The translations under genes were made by a program, and so were the position numbers. Shown here one piece after another: positions 1-4,217 of a stretch of 13,799 nt of DNA (position 1 is the stretch's first letter; every line of letters begins with the position of its first letter). This DNA is from Methanosarcina sp. (GTDB lineage Archaea; Halobacteriota; Methanosarcinia; Methanosarcinales; Methanosarcinaceae). The stretch spans positions 1 to 13,799 of the forward strand of contig DUIO01000033.1 in assembly GCA_013330315.1 (NCBI GenBank). The letters are read 5' to 3'. The notes below the pieces were generated by a model. The model saw nothing but the letters and a program-made list of their open reading frames with translations. It made no database searches and had not been told where the DNA came from.

Positions 1-168
1 TGAATGTTTATAAGTTTTTTCGGGTTGGTCACAGTGTCGTCCGCTATCGAGTTCTGTCTTGTCGGAAACTTGCTTATCTTGGATTGAATGTTTATAAGTT
101 TTTTCGGGTTGGTCACAGTGTCGTCCGCTATCGAGTTCTGTCTTGTCGGAAACTTGCTTATCTTGGAT
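1..168. repeat. Perfect 84-bp tandem duplication (2.0 copies visible)
   Basis: Positions 1-84 and 85-168 are identical base for base, and sequence after 168 diverges at once. The unit is 28 codons long and stays in frame with the minus-strand gene starting at 411, so it encodes a repeated 28-residue peptide. Exactly two units fit between the left edge and the divergence point, so more copies may lie to the left, or the duplication may be an artefact at a contig end. Confidence 0.95.
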
Positions 169-411
169 CAAGGTAAGTGGGTTTAGAGGATTAGCCCGAA
201 CCCACAAGATAGAATCTTCCCTTCCCGTCACAAAATGGAGCTTACCCAGTTGCGTTTTGAAGAAATCGTATATCTTTTTATAAATTCTTTTTAAAGGTTC
301 TTTGAGGTTATACTTTTCTTTAAGATATTTAGCTAATTGGCTAACGCTATAGGGTTGCTCGCTAGTCATTTCATAAAAATTTGATATCTGCCTCTGAGTG
401 AGCCCTGGCAT
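1..411 (-). CDS. Partial winged-helix-like protein with tandem 28-residue repeats (C-terminus beyond left edge)
   Basis: This reading frame is open for 137 codons from an ATG at 411 to the left window edge, and a strong GGGGGAG ribosome binding site lies just upstream. Residues 1-81 start MPGLTQRQISNFY and look like a small winged-helix fold: predicted helices, then a hairpin-like KLHFVTGRED stretch ending in LWVRANP. That suggests DNA binding, but no catalytic motif is visible. Residues 82-109 and 110-137 are two identical 28-residue repeats beginning IQDKQVSDKT, polar and charged with one Cys and two His each. The repeat DNA is exactly 84 bp, so the frame is kept. It is the last visible gene of the leftward operon, 63 bp after the zinc-ribbon gene and behind a T-rich run, so it may be transcribed separately. 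The fold is inferred from residue pattern only; the coding frame itself is well supported. Confidence 0.7.
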   Translation of the reverse strand, partial: MPGLTQRQISNFYEMTSEQPYSVSQLAKYLKEKYNLKEPLKRIYKKIYDFFKTQLGKLHFVTGREDSILWVRANPLNPLTLIQDKQVSDKTELDSGRHCDQPEKTYKHSIQDKQVSDKTELDSGRHCDQPEKTYKHS

Positions 412-447
412 AATCTCCCCCCGTAGCATACTGGTATAGTTCGGTCC

Positions 448-466
448 CAAAAAATTGAAAAAAAAT
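448..466 (-). terminator. Possible T-run terminator after the zinc-ribbon gene
   Basis: On the minus strand the stop at 475 is followed by two T-runs of 8 and 6 bases separated by CAA. Archaeal transcription commonly ends at such runs without a hairpin. It would separate the overlapping gene chain from the gene starting at 411, although read-through is possible. Confidence 0.4.
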
Positions 467-474
467 AAGGGAGT

Positions 475-912
475 TTATGCCCTCAGAGCCTCAGCTATCG
501 AGACCTGACGGTAATGCTTACAAAGATCCCCGCAACCGTTCCTGGTGAGCTTGTGCAGGGCAATATCCACCCTGCAGCCTGAACAGGTCACATAAACCCA
601 TTGAGGACGCAGGAATCCACGAAGGTTAAGCCCGTCTTCATGGTCGTAACTGTGGACTTCCGCAGAGCTCAAGAGAGCCCCGCAGGAAGGACAAGAATGA
701 GAAGAAACGCGAACCCGGATAGAGTCATAAACCGCGTTGACCGTGAATATATTTTCAATACTTCGGGTTTCGGTTAATGGTGCTCCTTGTGGAGGTATTG
801 CATGTTTTACCTTTTGCCAGCACTCCGGACCATATCCCCGGCTTTTGCTCTTGTGATCCTTGAGAGCCCGCCCACATCGAAGGCAACGAGTATATAGTAG
901 GGGAGTGTTCAC
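475..912 (-). CDS. Double zinc-ribbon protein, function unknown
   Basis: A 145-residue protein with two likely zinc sites. The N-terminal motif is C10-x2-C13-GRAL, then SRGYGPEC with C31; this CxxCGRxL...GxGPxC pattern is common in small phage and plasmid zinc-binding proteins (DUF6011-like). A second ribbon is formed by CPSC (C74, C77) and CSGC (C110, C113), and C127, C131 and H133 follow. This suggests a nucleic-acid-binding or structural zinc protein, with no enzyme motif seen. The start is GTG at 912 behind a GGGGG stretch, and it overlaps the stop of the ASCH gene as GTGA, so the two are translationally coupled. The 55-codon gene upstream also carries a CGRTL motif, so related zinc modules recur in this operon. 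Zinc binding is fairly secure; the role is not known. Confidence 0.8.
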   Translation of the reverse strand: MNTPLLYTRCLRCGRALKDHKSKSRGYGPECWQKVKHAIPPQGAPLTETRSIENIFTVNAVYDSIRVRVSSHSCPSCGALLSSAEVHSYDHEDGLNLRGFLRPQWVYVTCSGCRVDIALHKLTRNGCGDLCKHYRQVSIAEALRA

Positions 913-1400
913 AGGCCTACCCCCTGAGCCCTGAGAGTTTCCGCAGGAATAGAGGACCAGACCATAGAGCCCGAGAACTTAAATTTTATTAGATTATCAA
1001 GGCGATAAAGGGGCCTTATATTGCAGAGTCTCCACAGATGTGACTTACCTGGCACATACCAAGAAAGAGGGTTCGCATGAGTTAGATAGCTAGAATTAAA
1101 CTCCTCTCTGCTTACTCTACGGCTGTTTTTTAGGGTTGCAACTGCGACAATATAACCGCGTGGTGTTGGCTCAAAGTCCCACCGCTCAGCCCTCCCTTTG
1201 CTGTAATTCACCTTAAAAAAATCTTTTATTGCTTGAGTTTCTTCTTTTTTTGGTGCTGTCAGGCTGGCATATATTGCAATATCCTTTCCGATATACTTTA
1301 TAGGGGCAGGATATAGGCGGTGCTCGTCAATTTTGTAGGATGTAGCGATTAAGTGCGCCCATTCCTGCCGGACCGCGAGAACTGGAATATTTAGAGGCAT
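909..1400 (-). CDS. ASCH/PUA-like domain protein
   Basis: A 163-residue protein whose N-terminus matches the ASCH (PUA-like beta-barrel) signature: VLAVRQEWAHLI at residues 7-18, the DEHR stretch near 25-28, PIKYIGKDIAIYAS at 33-46 (the family pattern is I-Q-x-W-A-x-L-I, E-x-R, then Y-x-G-x-hhIhAS). ASCH domains are thought to bind RNA or nucleosides, some hydrolyse modified cytidines, and they are frequent on phages and mobile elements. The rest, ending in a basic and aromatic region, is unassigned. The ATG at 1400 shares one base with the TAA of the gene upstream (TAATG), and its stop overlaps the next gene's GTG. Substrate and activity cannot be told from the sequence. Confidence 0.75.
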   Translation of the reverse strand: MPLNIPVLAVRQEWAHLIATSYKIDEHRLYPAPIKYIGKDIAIYASLTAPKKEETQAIKDFFKVNYSKGRAERWDFEPTPRGYIVAVATLKNSRRVSREEFNSSYLTHANPLSWYVPGKSHLWRLCNIRPLYRLDNLIKFKFSGSMVWSSIPAETLRAQGVGL

Positions 1401-1567
1401 TATACCCGGCCCCCTGCTAAATTTTGACAGTGACGTCTAGGACCTGGCCACAGTGTGCGCCCACATGTGCAACCGCGAGCGAACCAGAGACGAGAGGCTT
1501 TATCATATTTGGAGTATTGCCGGTATAATTGCCCCTGCCGGTTCCGTTCTATCCGAGAAATACTCAT
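1400..1567 (-). CDS. 55-residue basic protein with CxCGR...RRHC motif
   Basis: A short gene starting MSISRIERNRQGQ, with an open frame from ATG 1567 to TAA. It is rich in Arg, Gln and Tyr and contains GCTCGRTL followed by RRHC, giving three closely placed Cys plus a His that could hold a zinc ion; the CGRxL core echoes the zinc ribbon of the 475-912 gene. Its ATG overlaps the upstream stop as ATGA and its TAA overlaps the downstream ATG as TAATG. These double couplings are the main reason to call it real. Function unknown. Confidence 0.7.
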   Translation of the reverse strand: MSISRIERNRQGQLYRQYSKYDKASRLWFARGCTCGRTLWPGPRRHCQNLAGGRV

Positions 1568-1752
1568 GCGAACCAGCCCCCTGCCCTGTAAACCTGCTGG
1601 TAAAATTCTTCATCCTCATAGTACGGAGCGGAAGGATTACGCTGATTGTATGCAGCACGAGCAGCTCTTACTGCTGCTTGTTCAGTCGAGGAAAGAGAAG
1701 CGTATAAAGAAGGGTGACGGCCTGAACGCTGGCAAGATTTGGAGCGAGACAT
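1564..1752 (-). CDS. Small protein, 62 residues, function unknown
   Basis: The N-terminus is basic and serine-rich (MSRSKSCQRSGRH), followed by a predicted alanine-rich helix (STEQAAVRAARAAYNQR) and an acidic, tyrosine-rich C-terminus (YYEDEEFYQQVYRAGGWFA). No known domain is recognised. The ATG directly follows the TAA of the 45-codon gene upstream, a GGGGGG stretch sits about 8 bases before it, and its TGA overlaps the next ATG, so it sits firmly in the coupled chain. A plus-strand frame over the same bases lacks any such signals. Confidence 0.7.
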   Translation of the reverse strand: MSRSKSCQRSGRHPSLYASLSSTEQAAVRAARAAYNQRNPSAPYYEDEEFYQQVYRAGGWFA

Positions 1753-1890
1753 TTAGACCGCCCCCCTGATTACTGTCTTCCAGCAGACGGCTTTTACTCC
1801 AGTGAACTTCCCGAGCTTGAGCTTAACTGCAGGAACCCGGGCGTAAAAGCAACCGTTCTGGGCTGCAAGGGCATTTGATTCTGGCGCCAT
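1753..1890 (-). CDS. 45-residue small protein, function unknown
   Basis: This frame starts MAPESNALAAQNGC at ATG 1890, whose A overlaps the last base of the preceding TAA (TAATG), and stops with TAA directly before the next ATG. The peptide has two Cys (positions 14 and 37) and a basic stretch, VKLKLGKFTGVKAV. It is too short for a family call. The case for coding rests on the gapless fit between its neighbours and a GGTGGTGATGG stretch upstream. Confidence 0.6.
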   Translation of the reverse strand: MAPESNALAAQNGCFYARVPAVKLKLGKFTGVKAVCWKTVIRGAV

Positions 1891-1985
1891 TACACCATCA
1901 CCACCCAGAAGAACCAGGAGGAAATTCCAATCAGAAAAATAGCTACATAGAGCAAAACAAGATGGAATATATCTCTCCTGCTCAC
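1890..1985 (-). CDS. 31-residue single-TM peptide
   Basis: A GTG start at 1985 overlaps the previous gene's TGA (GTGA), and the TAA overlaps the next ATG (TAATG). After MSRRDIFH comes an almost wholly hydrophobic stretch (residues 9-30, LVLLYVAIFLIGISSWFFW...), long enough to cross a membrane once, with the basic end probably cytoplasmic. It resembles viral holin-like or envelope peptides in size only; no homology is claimed. Confidence 0.6.
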   Translation of the reverse strand: MSRRDIFHLVLLYVAIFLIGISSWFFWVVMV

Positions 1986-2086
1986 TGTTTCACCCCCGAA
2001 AACAGGCTTATTATCCCGCAAATTATGATAGCTCCAGCCAGACAGCAGATGTATACAGGAAAAATAACCACATCCAGAAGGCTCAC
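1982..2086 (-). CDS. 34-residue single-TM peptide
   Basis: It starts at GTG 2086, overlapping the TGA of the 61-codon gene (GTGA), with GGAGG 7 bases upstream. The product is nearly all hydrophobic (VVIFPVYICCLAGAIIICG), a clear single membrane span, ending SGVKQ. Its TGA overlaps the next GTG. Two consecutive coupled one-span peptides suggest they act together in a membrane. Confidence 0.65.
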   Translation of the reverse strand: MSLLDVVIFPVYICCLAGAIIICGIISLFSGVKQ

Positions 2087-2268
2087 ACCCTCACCTCCGA
2101 AACCTGAGCCAGTAGAATCTTTTGTTTCTTGGGTTTTGTAAAGGAGAGTTTTAATTCTGCATTATGGAGAGCTATGAATTCTCTACACCCTTGTTCTGAT
2201 TCTTGGTACTTGCAATCTATGCAATATACAAAGCGTCCCTCTGCTATGCAGCCTATGATCTCTTTCAT
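2083..2268 (-). CDS. Small Cys/His protein, 61 residues
   Basis: An excellent GAGGAGGTG ribosome binding site precedes the ATG at 2268. The sequence has YCIDCKYQ (C16, C19), GCREF (C28) and LHNAEL (H35), a possible zinc knuckle (C-x2-C-x8-C-x6-H), then a basic tail (SFTKPKKQK). A nucleic-acid-binding role is plausible but unproven. Its ATG overlaps the TGA of the 36-codon frame upstream, and its own TGA overlaps the downstream GTG. Confidence 0.75.
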   Translation of the reverse strand: MKEIIGCIAEGRFVYCIDCKYQESEQGCREFIALHNAELKLSFTKPKKQKILLAQVSEVRV

Positions 2269-2375
2269 ACCTGCACCTCCTCAAAAAGTAAATAGGTGGA
2301 GAACATATAGTTCTCTGAGGGGTGAATCATCGGCTCTTTGCTTGGCGGCTGGTGCTCGATCTTCTCACTCCTCAT
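2265..2375 (-). CDS. 36-residue peptide, truncated paralogue of the 3146-3472 membrane protein
   Basis: The ATG at 2375 has a strong GGAGGTGA upstream. The peptide begins MRSEKIEHQPPSKEPMIH, identical to residues 28-44 of the 108-residue two-TM protein except for the start Met, then continues with similar residues (NYMFSTYLLF against DYVFSAYVFF) before ending. It therefore keeps the cytoplasmic segment and the start of TM1 but loses both full membrane spans. The stop overlaps the next ATG (ATGA). It may be a translated short form or a decayed duplicate; the good ribosome binding site favours translation. Confidence 0.55.
   Translation of the reverse strand: MRSEKIEHQPPSKEPMIHPSENYMFSTYLLFEEVQV
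2322..2372 (-). repeat. 51-bp direct repeat, copy A
   Basis: Identical over 51 bases to 3341-3391, about 1 kb apart in the same orientation. It lies in the 36-codon gene. Similarity continues at protein level beyond the identical block, so this is a diverged duplication with a conserved or recently converted core. Confidence 0.95.
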
Positions 2376-2427
2376 CTCTGTTCACCTCCGGACTCGAGGC
2401 GAATTTTTCATTCTTTTCGGGTTTCAC
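2365..2427 (-). CDS. Possible 20-residue ORF (frame-shifted N-terminal part of the duplicate)
   Basis: A GTG at 2427 sits 9 bases after GGAGG and just after the stop of the 131-residue gene. It encodes a 20-residue polar peptide (KPEKNEKFASSPEVNRDEE). Aligned to the 3146-3472 gene, the bases just before the 51-bp repeat contain a 7-base difference, so this frame looks like the shifted N-terminal portion of the paralogue. It may be a relic rather than a working gene. Confidence 0.3.
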   Translation of the reverse strand: MKPEKNEKFASSPEVNRDEE

Positions 2428-2428
2428 C

Positions 2429-2824
2429 TTAACAGGCCTCCATGAGTTTGATTTTGGTCTCGAGTTCGAGGTTATCTGCAAGGCAGACGAAGCCCTCTTT
2501 TCCGAGAATATCATGCTGAACACCGTTAGGGTGGAAGTTCCGGAGACCGCCAATTTCTCCTTCTAAGTACATGCTGGTAAGGACTGCTCCGAGGATCATG
2601 CTGAGGACATTAGGACACCAGGAAACAATGTCTACAATTTTACGGGCATTTCCCAGGCACTTGACTTCTTCTACCTTTTCTTTTACCCATTCGACAATGG
2701 CGGGATAATCCTGAGAGCTTACTTCTATCCTGCCGTTAGGGGCATGATAACCAATGTCTGAAGGTAGTTTGTTTAAATCGATCCTGACGTATACGTTAAA
2801 AGGTCTGGTTTCTTTCTGTTCCAT
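2429..2824 (-). CDS. Conserved-looking soluble protein, 131 residues, function unknown
   Basis: The ATG at 2824 is preceded by GGTGAT. Residues 9-22 (FNVYVRIDLNKLPS) look like a beta strand and turn, residues 40-55 (YPAIVEWVKEKVEEVK) form a charged helix, and residues 60-90 are a hydrophobic helical region (RKIVDIVSWCPNVLSMILGAVLTSMYLEGE) that is more likely a buried core than a TM span. The end is LELETKIKLMEAC. No family is recognised and there is no signal peptide. It lies in the leftward operon, 130 bp downstream of the 64-codon gene. Confidence 0.7.
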   Translation of the reverse strand: MEQKETRPFNVYVRIDLNKLPSDIGYHAPNGRIEVSSQDYPAIVEWVKEKVEEVKCLGNARKIVDIVSWCPNVLSMILGAVLTSMYLEGEIGGLRNFHPNGVQHDILGKEGFVCLADNLELETKIKLMEAC

Positions 2825-2921
2825 TCTTGTATCACCAATTTTTCAATTTTTTTATCTCTGAGTTTCTTTGTGGCATAGTGTTTGAGTGGTTGCCACAGGC
2901 CACCAGCTGGGTGTTTTTTCC

Positions 2922-2946
2922 GCAGTCGTGACCAGCTGTCGACTGC
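2922..2946 (-). other. Stem-loop just after the stop of the 64-codon gene
   Basis: GCAGTCG and CGACTGC form a 7-bp stem around an 11-base loop, with a nearby CC/GG pair able to extend it. On the minus strand it begins 9 bases after the TAA at 2955-2957 and no T-run follows, so it is not an ordinary terminator. The surrounding 2825-2954 stretch holds no convincing separate gene, but one frame is open there (see findings). Confidence 0.5.
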
Positions 2947-2954
2947 ACGGTGAT

Positions 2955-3149
2955 TTATTCCGGGCCGCCTCCGCAGATCATCTTACAGAGGTTGGAGAAC
3001 AGCCCGAGGGTTGCATGGTGCTTTGTGACCTCTTCACTTATCCCGGCAAACTGCTGGACAAGTGGATTTTTTCTGAGGTCTTCAAGGCTGAGGTTTTCAG
3101 GAGTAAATCCTGGATAAGAAAAGGAAGGTGCGGCAAGTTCTGCGCTCAT
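2955..3149 (-). CDS. Small soluble protein, 64 residues, function unknown
   Basis: The start is taken as ATG 3149, not the GTG five codons earlier, because GGGAGGT lies ideally 7 bases upstream and the ATG overlaps the preceding TGA (ATGA). The protein runs MSAELAAPSFSYPGFTPENL, then SLEDLRKNPLVQQFAGISEEV, a likely amphipathic helix, and ends CKMICGGGPE. The alanine/proline-rich start and glycine-rich end suggest a small structural or adaptor protein. No family is recognised. Confidence 0.7.
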   Translation of the reverse strand: MSAELAAPSFSYPGFTPENLSLEDLRKNPLVQQFAGISEEVTKHHATLGLFSNLCKMICGGGPE

Positions 3150-3472
3150 GTCTTTACCTCCCACTGCTCCAGCTTCCAGGTAAAAAACAGGGCAATTATA
3201 CAGAACAATCCAGCCCAGGGAAGGCTAAAACCACCCATGCCATATGATAGGGTGAAGTGTTCCGCAATAACGAGAGAGGCCATTCCAGCGAATATTCCCG
3301 CGAAAAATACATATGCAGAAAAAACGTAGTCTTGTAGGGAGTGAATCATCGGCTCTTTGCTTGGCGGCTGGTGCTCGATCTTCTCACTCCTGATAACCTC
3401 TTTTTTTTGCCAGGAAGGCAGGCCATTTGCGGCAGGTTCAGGCGTTGATTCTATCGCTTTCTCTTCGGTCAT
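3146..3472 (-). CDS. Two-TM membrane protein, 108 residues
   Basis: A polar N-terminal region (residues 1-45, containing IRSEKIEHQPPSKEP) is followed by two membrane spans near 49-71 and 79-99, and a short charged tail (KLEQWEVKT). By the positive-inside rule both ends are probably cytoplasmic. GAGGTG lies 5 bases before the ATG, and the gene begins 9 bp after the AbrB-like gene, so they are co-transcribed. Part of the N-terminal region is duplicated 1 kb downstream in the 36-codon gene. No family is recognised; a small viral membrane protein fits the context. Confidence 0.75.
   Translation of the reverse strand: MTEEKAIESTPEPAANGLPSWQKKEVIRSEKIEHQPPSKEPMIHSLQDYVFSAYVFFAGIFAGMASLVIAEHFTLSYGMGGFSLPWAGLFCIIALFFTWKLEQWEVKT
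3341..3391 (-). repeat. 51-bp direct repeat, copy B
   Basis: Partner of 2322-2372 with all 51 bases identical. It encodes SEKIEHQPPSKEPMIH and flanking residues of the 108-residue two-TM protein. Confidence 0.95.
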
Positions 3473-3481
3473 GCGAGCACC

Positions 3482-3628
3482 TCAAGCGCAGCTTCTCTCG
3501 ACTACAACTTTATCGTCCTGGTCAGCAAACTTGATGTAGTCACCAGGTCTCAACGCTAACCTCTCGCACAATTCTGGAGGCAATAGAATCTTCCAGTTTC
3601 TCCATACTTTTGATTTAGTCGGTTCCAT
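3482..3628 (-). CDS. AbrB/MazE-like swapped-hairpin DNA-binding regulator, 48 residues
   Basis: The sequence WKILLPPELCERLALRPGDYIKF followed by DKVVVER (to residue 45) is a textbook AbrB/SpoVT half-barrel: strand, PxxL helix, L-R-x-G-D turn, then strand pairs. These proteins dimerise and bind operator DNA, acting as regulators or antitoxins. No toxin gene follows, so a regulatory role is favoured. The ATG at 3628 is preferred over one two codons earlier because GAGGAG lies 8 bases before it. It is the first gene of the leftward operon and faces the RHH gene across a palindrome-rich control region, so autoregulation is likely. Confidence 0.8.
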   Translation of the reverse strand: MEPTKSKVWRNWKILLPPELCERLALRPGDYIKFADQDDKVVVERSCA

Positions 3629-3652
3629 TAACATCGCTCCTCTTATTAAATG

Positions 3653-3704
3653 TAGTAATTACTATATTGTATAGTAGAACCTACACTATATTATTTATAC
3701 ATTT
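3653..3704. promoter_or_regulatory. Divergent promoter with clustered palindromic operators
   Basis: An AT-rich box at about 3690-3701 reads TATTTATA on the plus strand and TATAAATA on the minus strand, so it can serve promoters in either direction. Next to it lie TAGTAATTACTA (3653-3664, perfect palindrome), ACTATA-ttg-TATAGT (3661-3675, perfect inverted repeat) and a further ACTATA (3685-3690). These sit at the expected start of the leftward transcript, where a bound RHH or AbrB dimer would block it. Which regulator binds is inference. Confidence 0.65.
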
Positions 3705-3707
3705 CTG

Positions 3708-3766
3708 AGGAAACTTAAGAATAAAGTTTAACTACCGGAGATTGTAATGGTTGAAGTCGTAAAGAA
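3708..3766 (+). repeat. Promoter/5'-end direct repeat, copy 1
   Basis: An 18-base identical core (AGGAAACTTAAGAATAAA) followed by similar leader sequence and the first codons of the RHH gene. It matches 4092-4150 with the same 39-base spacing from core to ATG in both copies. Confidence 0.85.
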
Positions 3767-4064
3767 AAAGGAGCAAATTAATGCAACTGTATCTCCTTGG
3801 ATCAAAAAACGATGTTTAGAGTTAGCTGAAACTCCTGAATTTTCCAGTGTTTCTGATGTAGTTTCCCAAGCATTATCCGAATTCTTCGGGAAATATGATT
3901 ATATAAAAGCCAAAGAATCAAAGGAACGTGAAGATCGAATTCCTGATTTGCTTGATGCTCTCATGAAAACTAAAGAAGGCCAGGAATGGCTTAAATGCGT
4001 TTTTAAATCTGAAAAAGAACTGGAGAATAAAGAAGATAAATCGCGGAAGGTAATCATTGATTAA
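3747..4064 (+). CDS. Ribbon-helix-helix (CopG-like) transcriptional regulator
   Basis: A 105-residue protein. Residues 9-15 (EQINATV) form the DNA-contacting beta strand, SPWIKKRCLELAE the first helix, and SSVSDVVSQALSEFFGKY (33-50) the second, with the conserved S-V-S-D-V turn of the RHH fold. The C-terminal 55 residues are charged and helical (EREDRIPDLLDALMKTKEGQEW) and may mediate oligomerisation. GGAG lies 6 bases before the ATG. The gene is divergent from the AbrB-like gene across a region with three ACTATA/TATAGT hexamers, a suitable RHH operator. Regulation of its own promoter and of the leftward operon is inferred. Its 5' region is duplicated downstream. Confidence 0.88.
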   Translation: MVEVVKKKEQINATVSPWIKKRCLELAETPEFSSVSDVVSQALSEFFGKYDYIKAKESKEREDRIPDLLDALMKTKEGQEWLKCVFKSEKELENKEDKSRKVIID

Positions 4065-4091
4065 TGCCTACGATCAAGAGAAAAGTTTTTA

Positions 4092-4150
4092 AGGAAACTT
4101 AAGAATAAAATTTAACACCTCAGACTCTGAATGGCTGGAGTCGTGAAGAA
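4092..4150 (+). repeat. Promoter/5'-end direct repeat, copy 2
   Basis: The second copy of the RHH upstream region. It carries the same 18-base core and TTTAAC block, then a diverged leader and a start region similar to that of the RHH gene. It places the next gene behind an RHH-type leader. Confidence 0.85.
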
Positions 4151-4217
4151 GATATGCTCTTTAGGAACAAATTCGGAACAATTAAATATATTAAACCTTT
4201 GTACCAAATATATCTAA
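4131..4217 (+). pseudogene. 28-codon remnant or leader peptide derived from the RHH gene start
   Basis: An ATG at 4131 starts MAGVVKKI, matching the RHH N-terminus MVEVVKKK, then runs into unrelated sequence and stops at TAA 4215-4217. It overlaps the 215-residue gene in another frame. It looks like a breakpoint relic in which the RHH head was joined to foreign AT-rich DNA. It could still be translated as a short leader peptide. Confidence 0.5.

Noticed and set aside
1..168. CRISPR array or replication iterons
   Set aside because: The two units are contiguous without spacers and the repeat stays in frame with a long open frame, so a coding repeat is the simpler reading.
1453..1769. Plus-strand open frames over the micro-gene cluster
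   Set aside because: They lie opposite a chain of minus-strand genes with exact start-stop overlaps and ribosome binding sites, and have no such signals themselves.
2129..2566. 145-codon plus-strand frame
   Set aside because: It runs antisense to three minus-strand genes with strong ribosome binding sites and a duplicated coding segment; composition looks like a shadow.
2829..2944. 38-codon GTG-started minus-strand frame between the 64- and 131-codon genes
   Set aside because: No ribosome binding site and an unstructured Ser/Asn/Gln-rich product; the −1 frame over the same bases looks more protein-like.
2886..3329. 147-codon plus-strand frame
   Set aside because: Antisense to the 64- and 108-codon genes, both of which have ideal ribosome binding sites, an ATGA coupling and, in one case, clear membrane spans.
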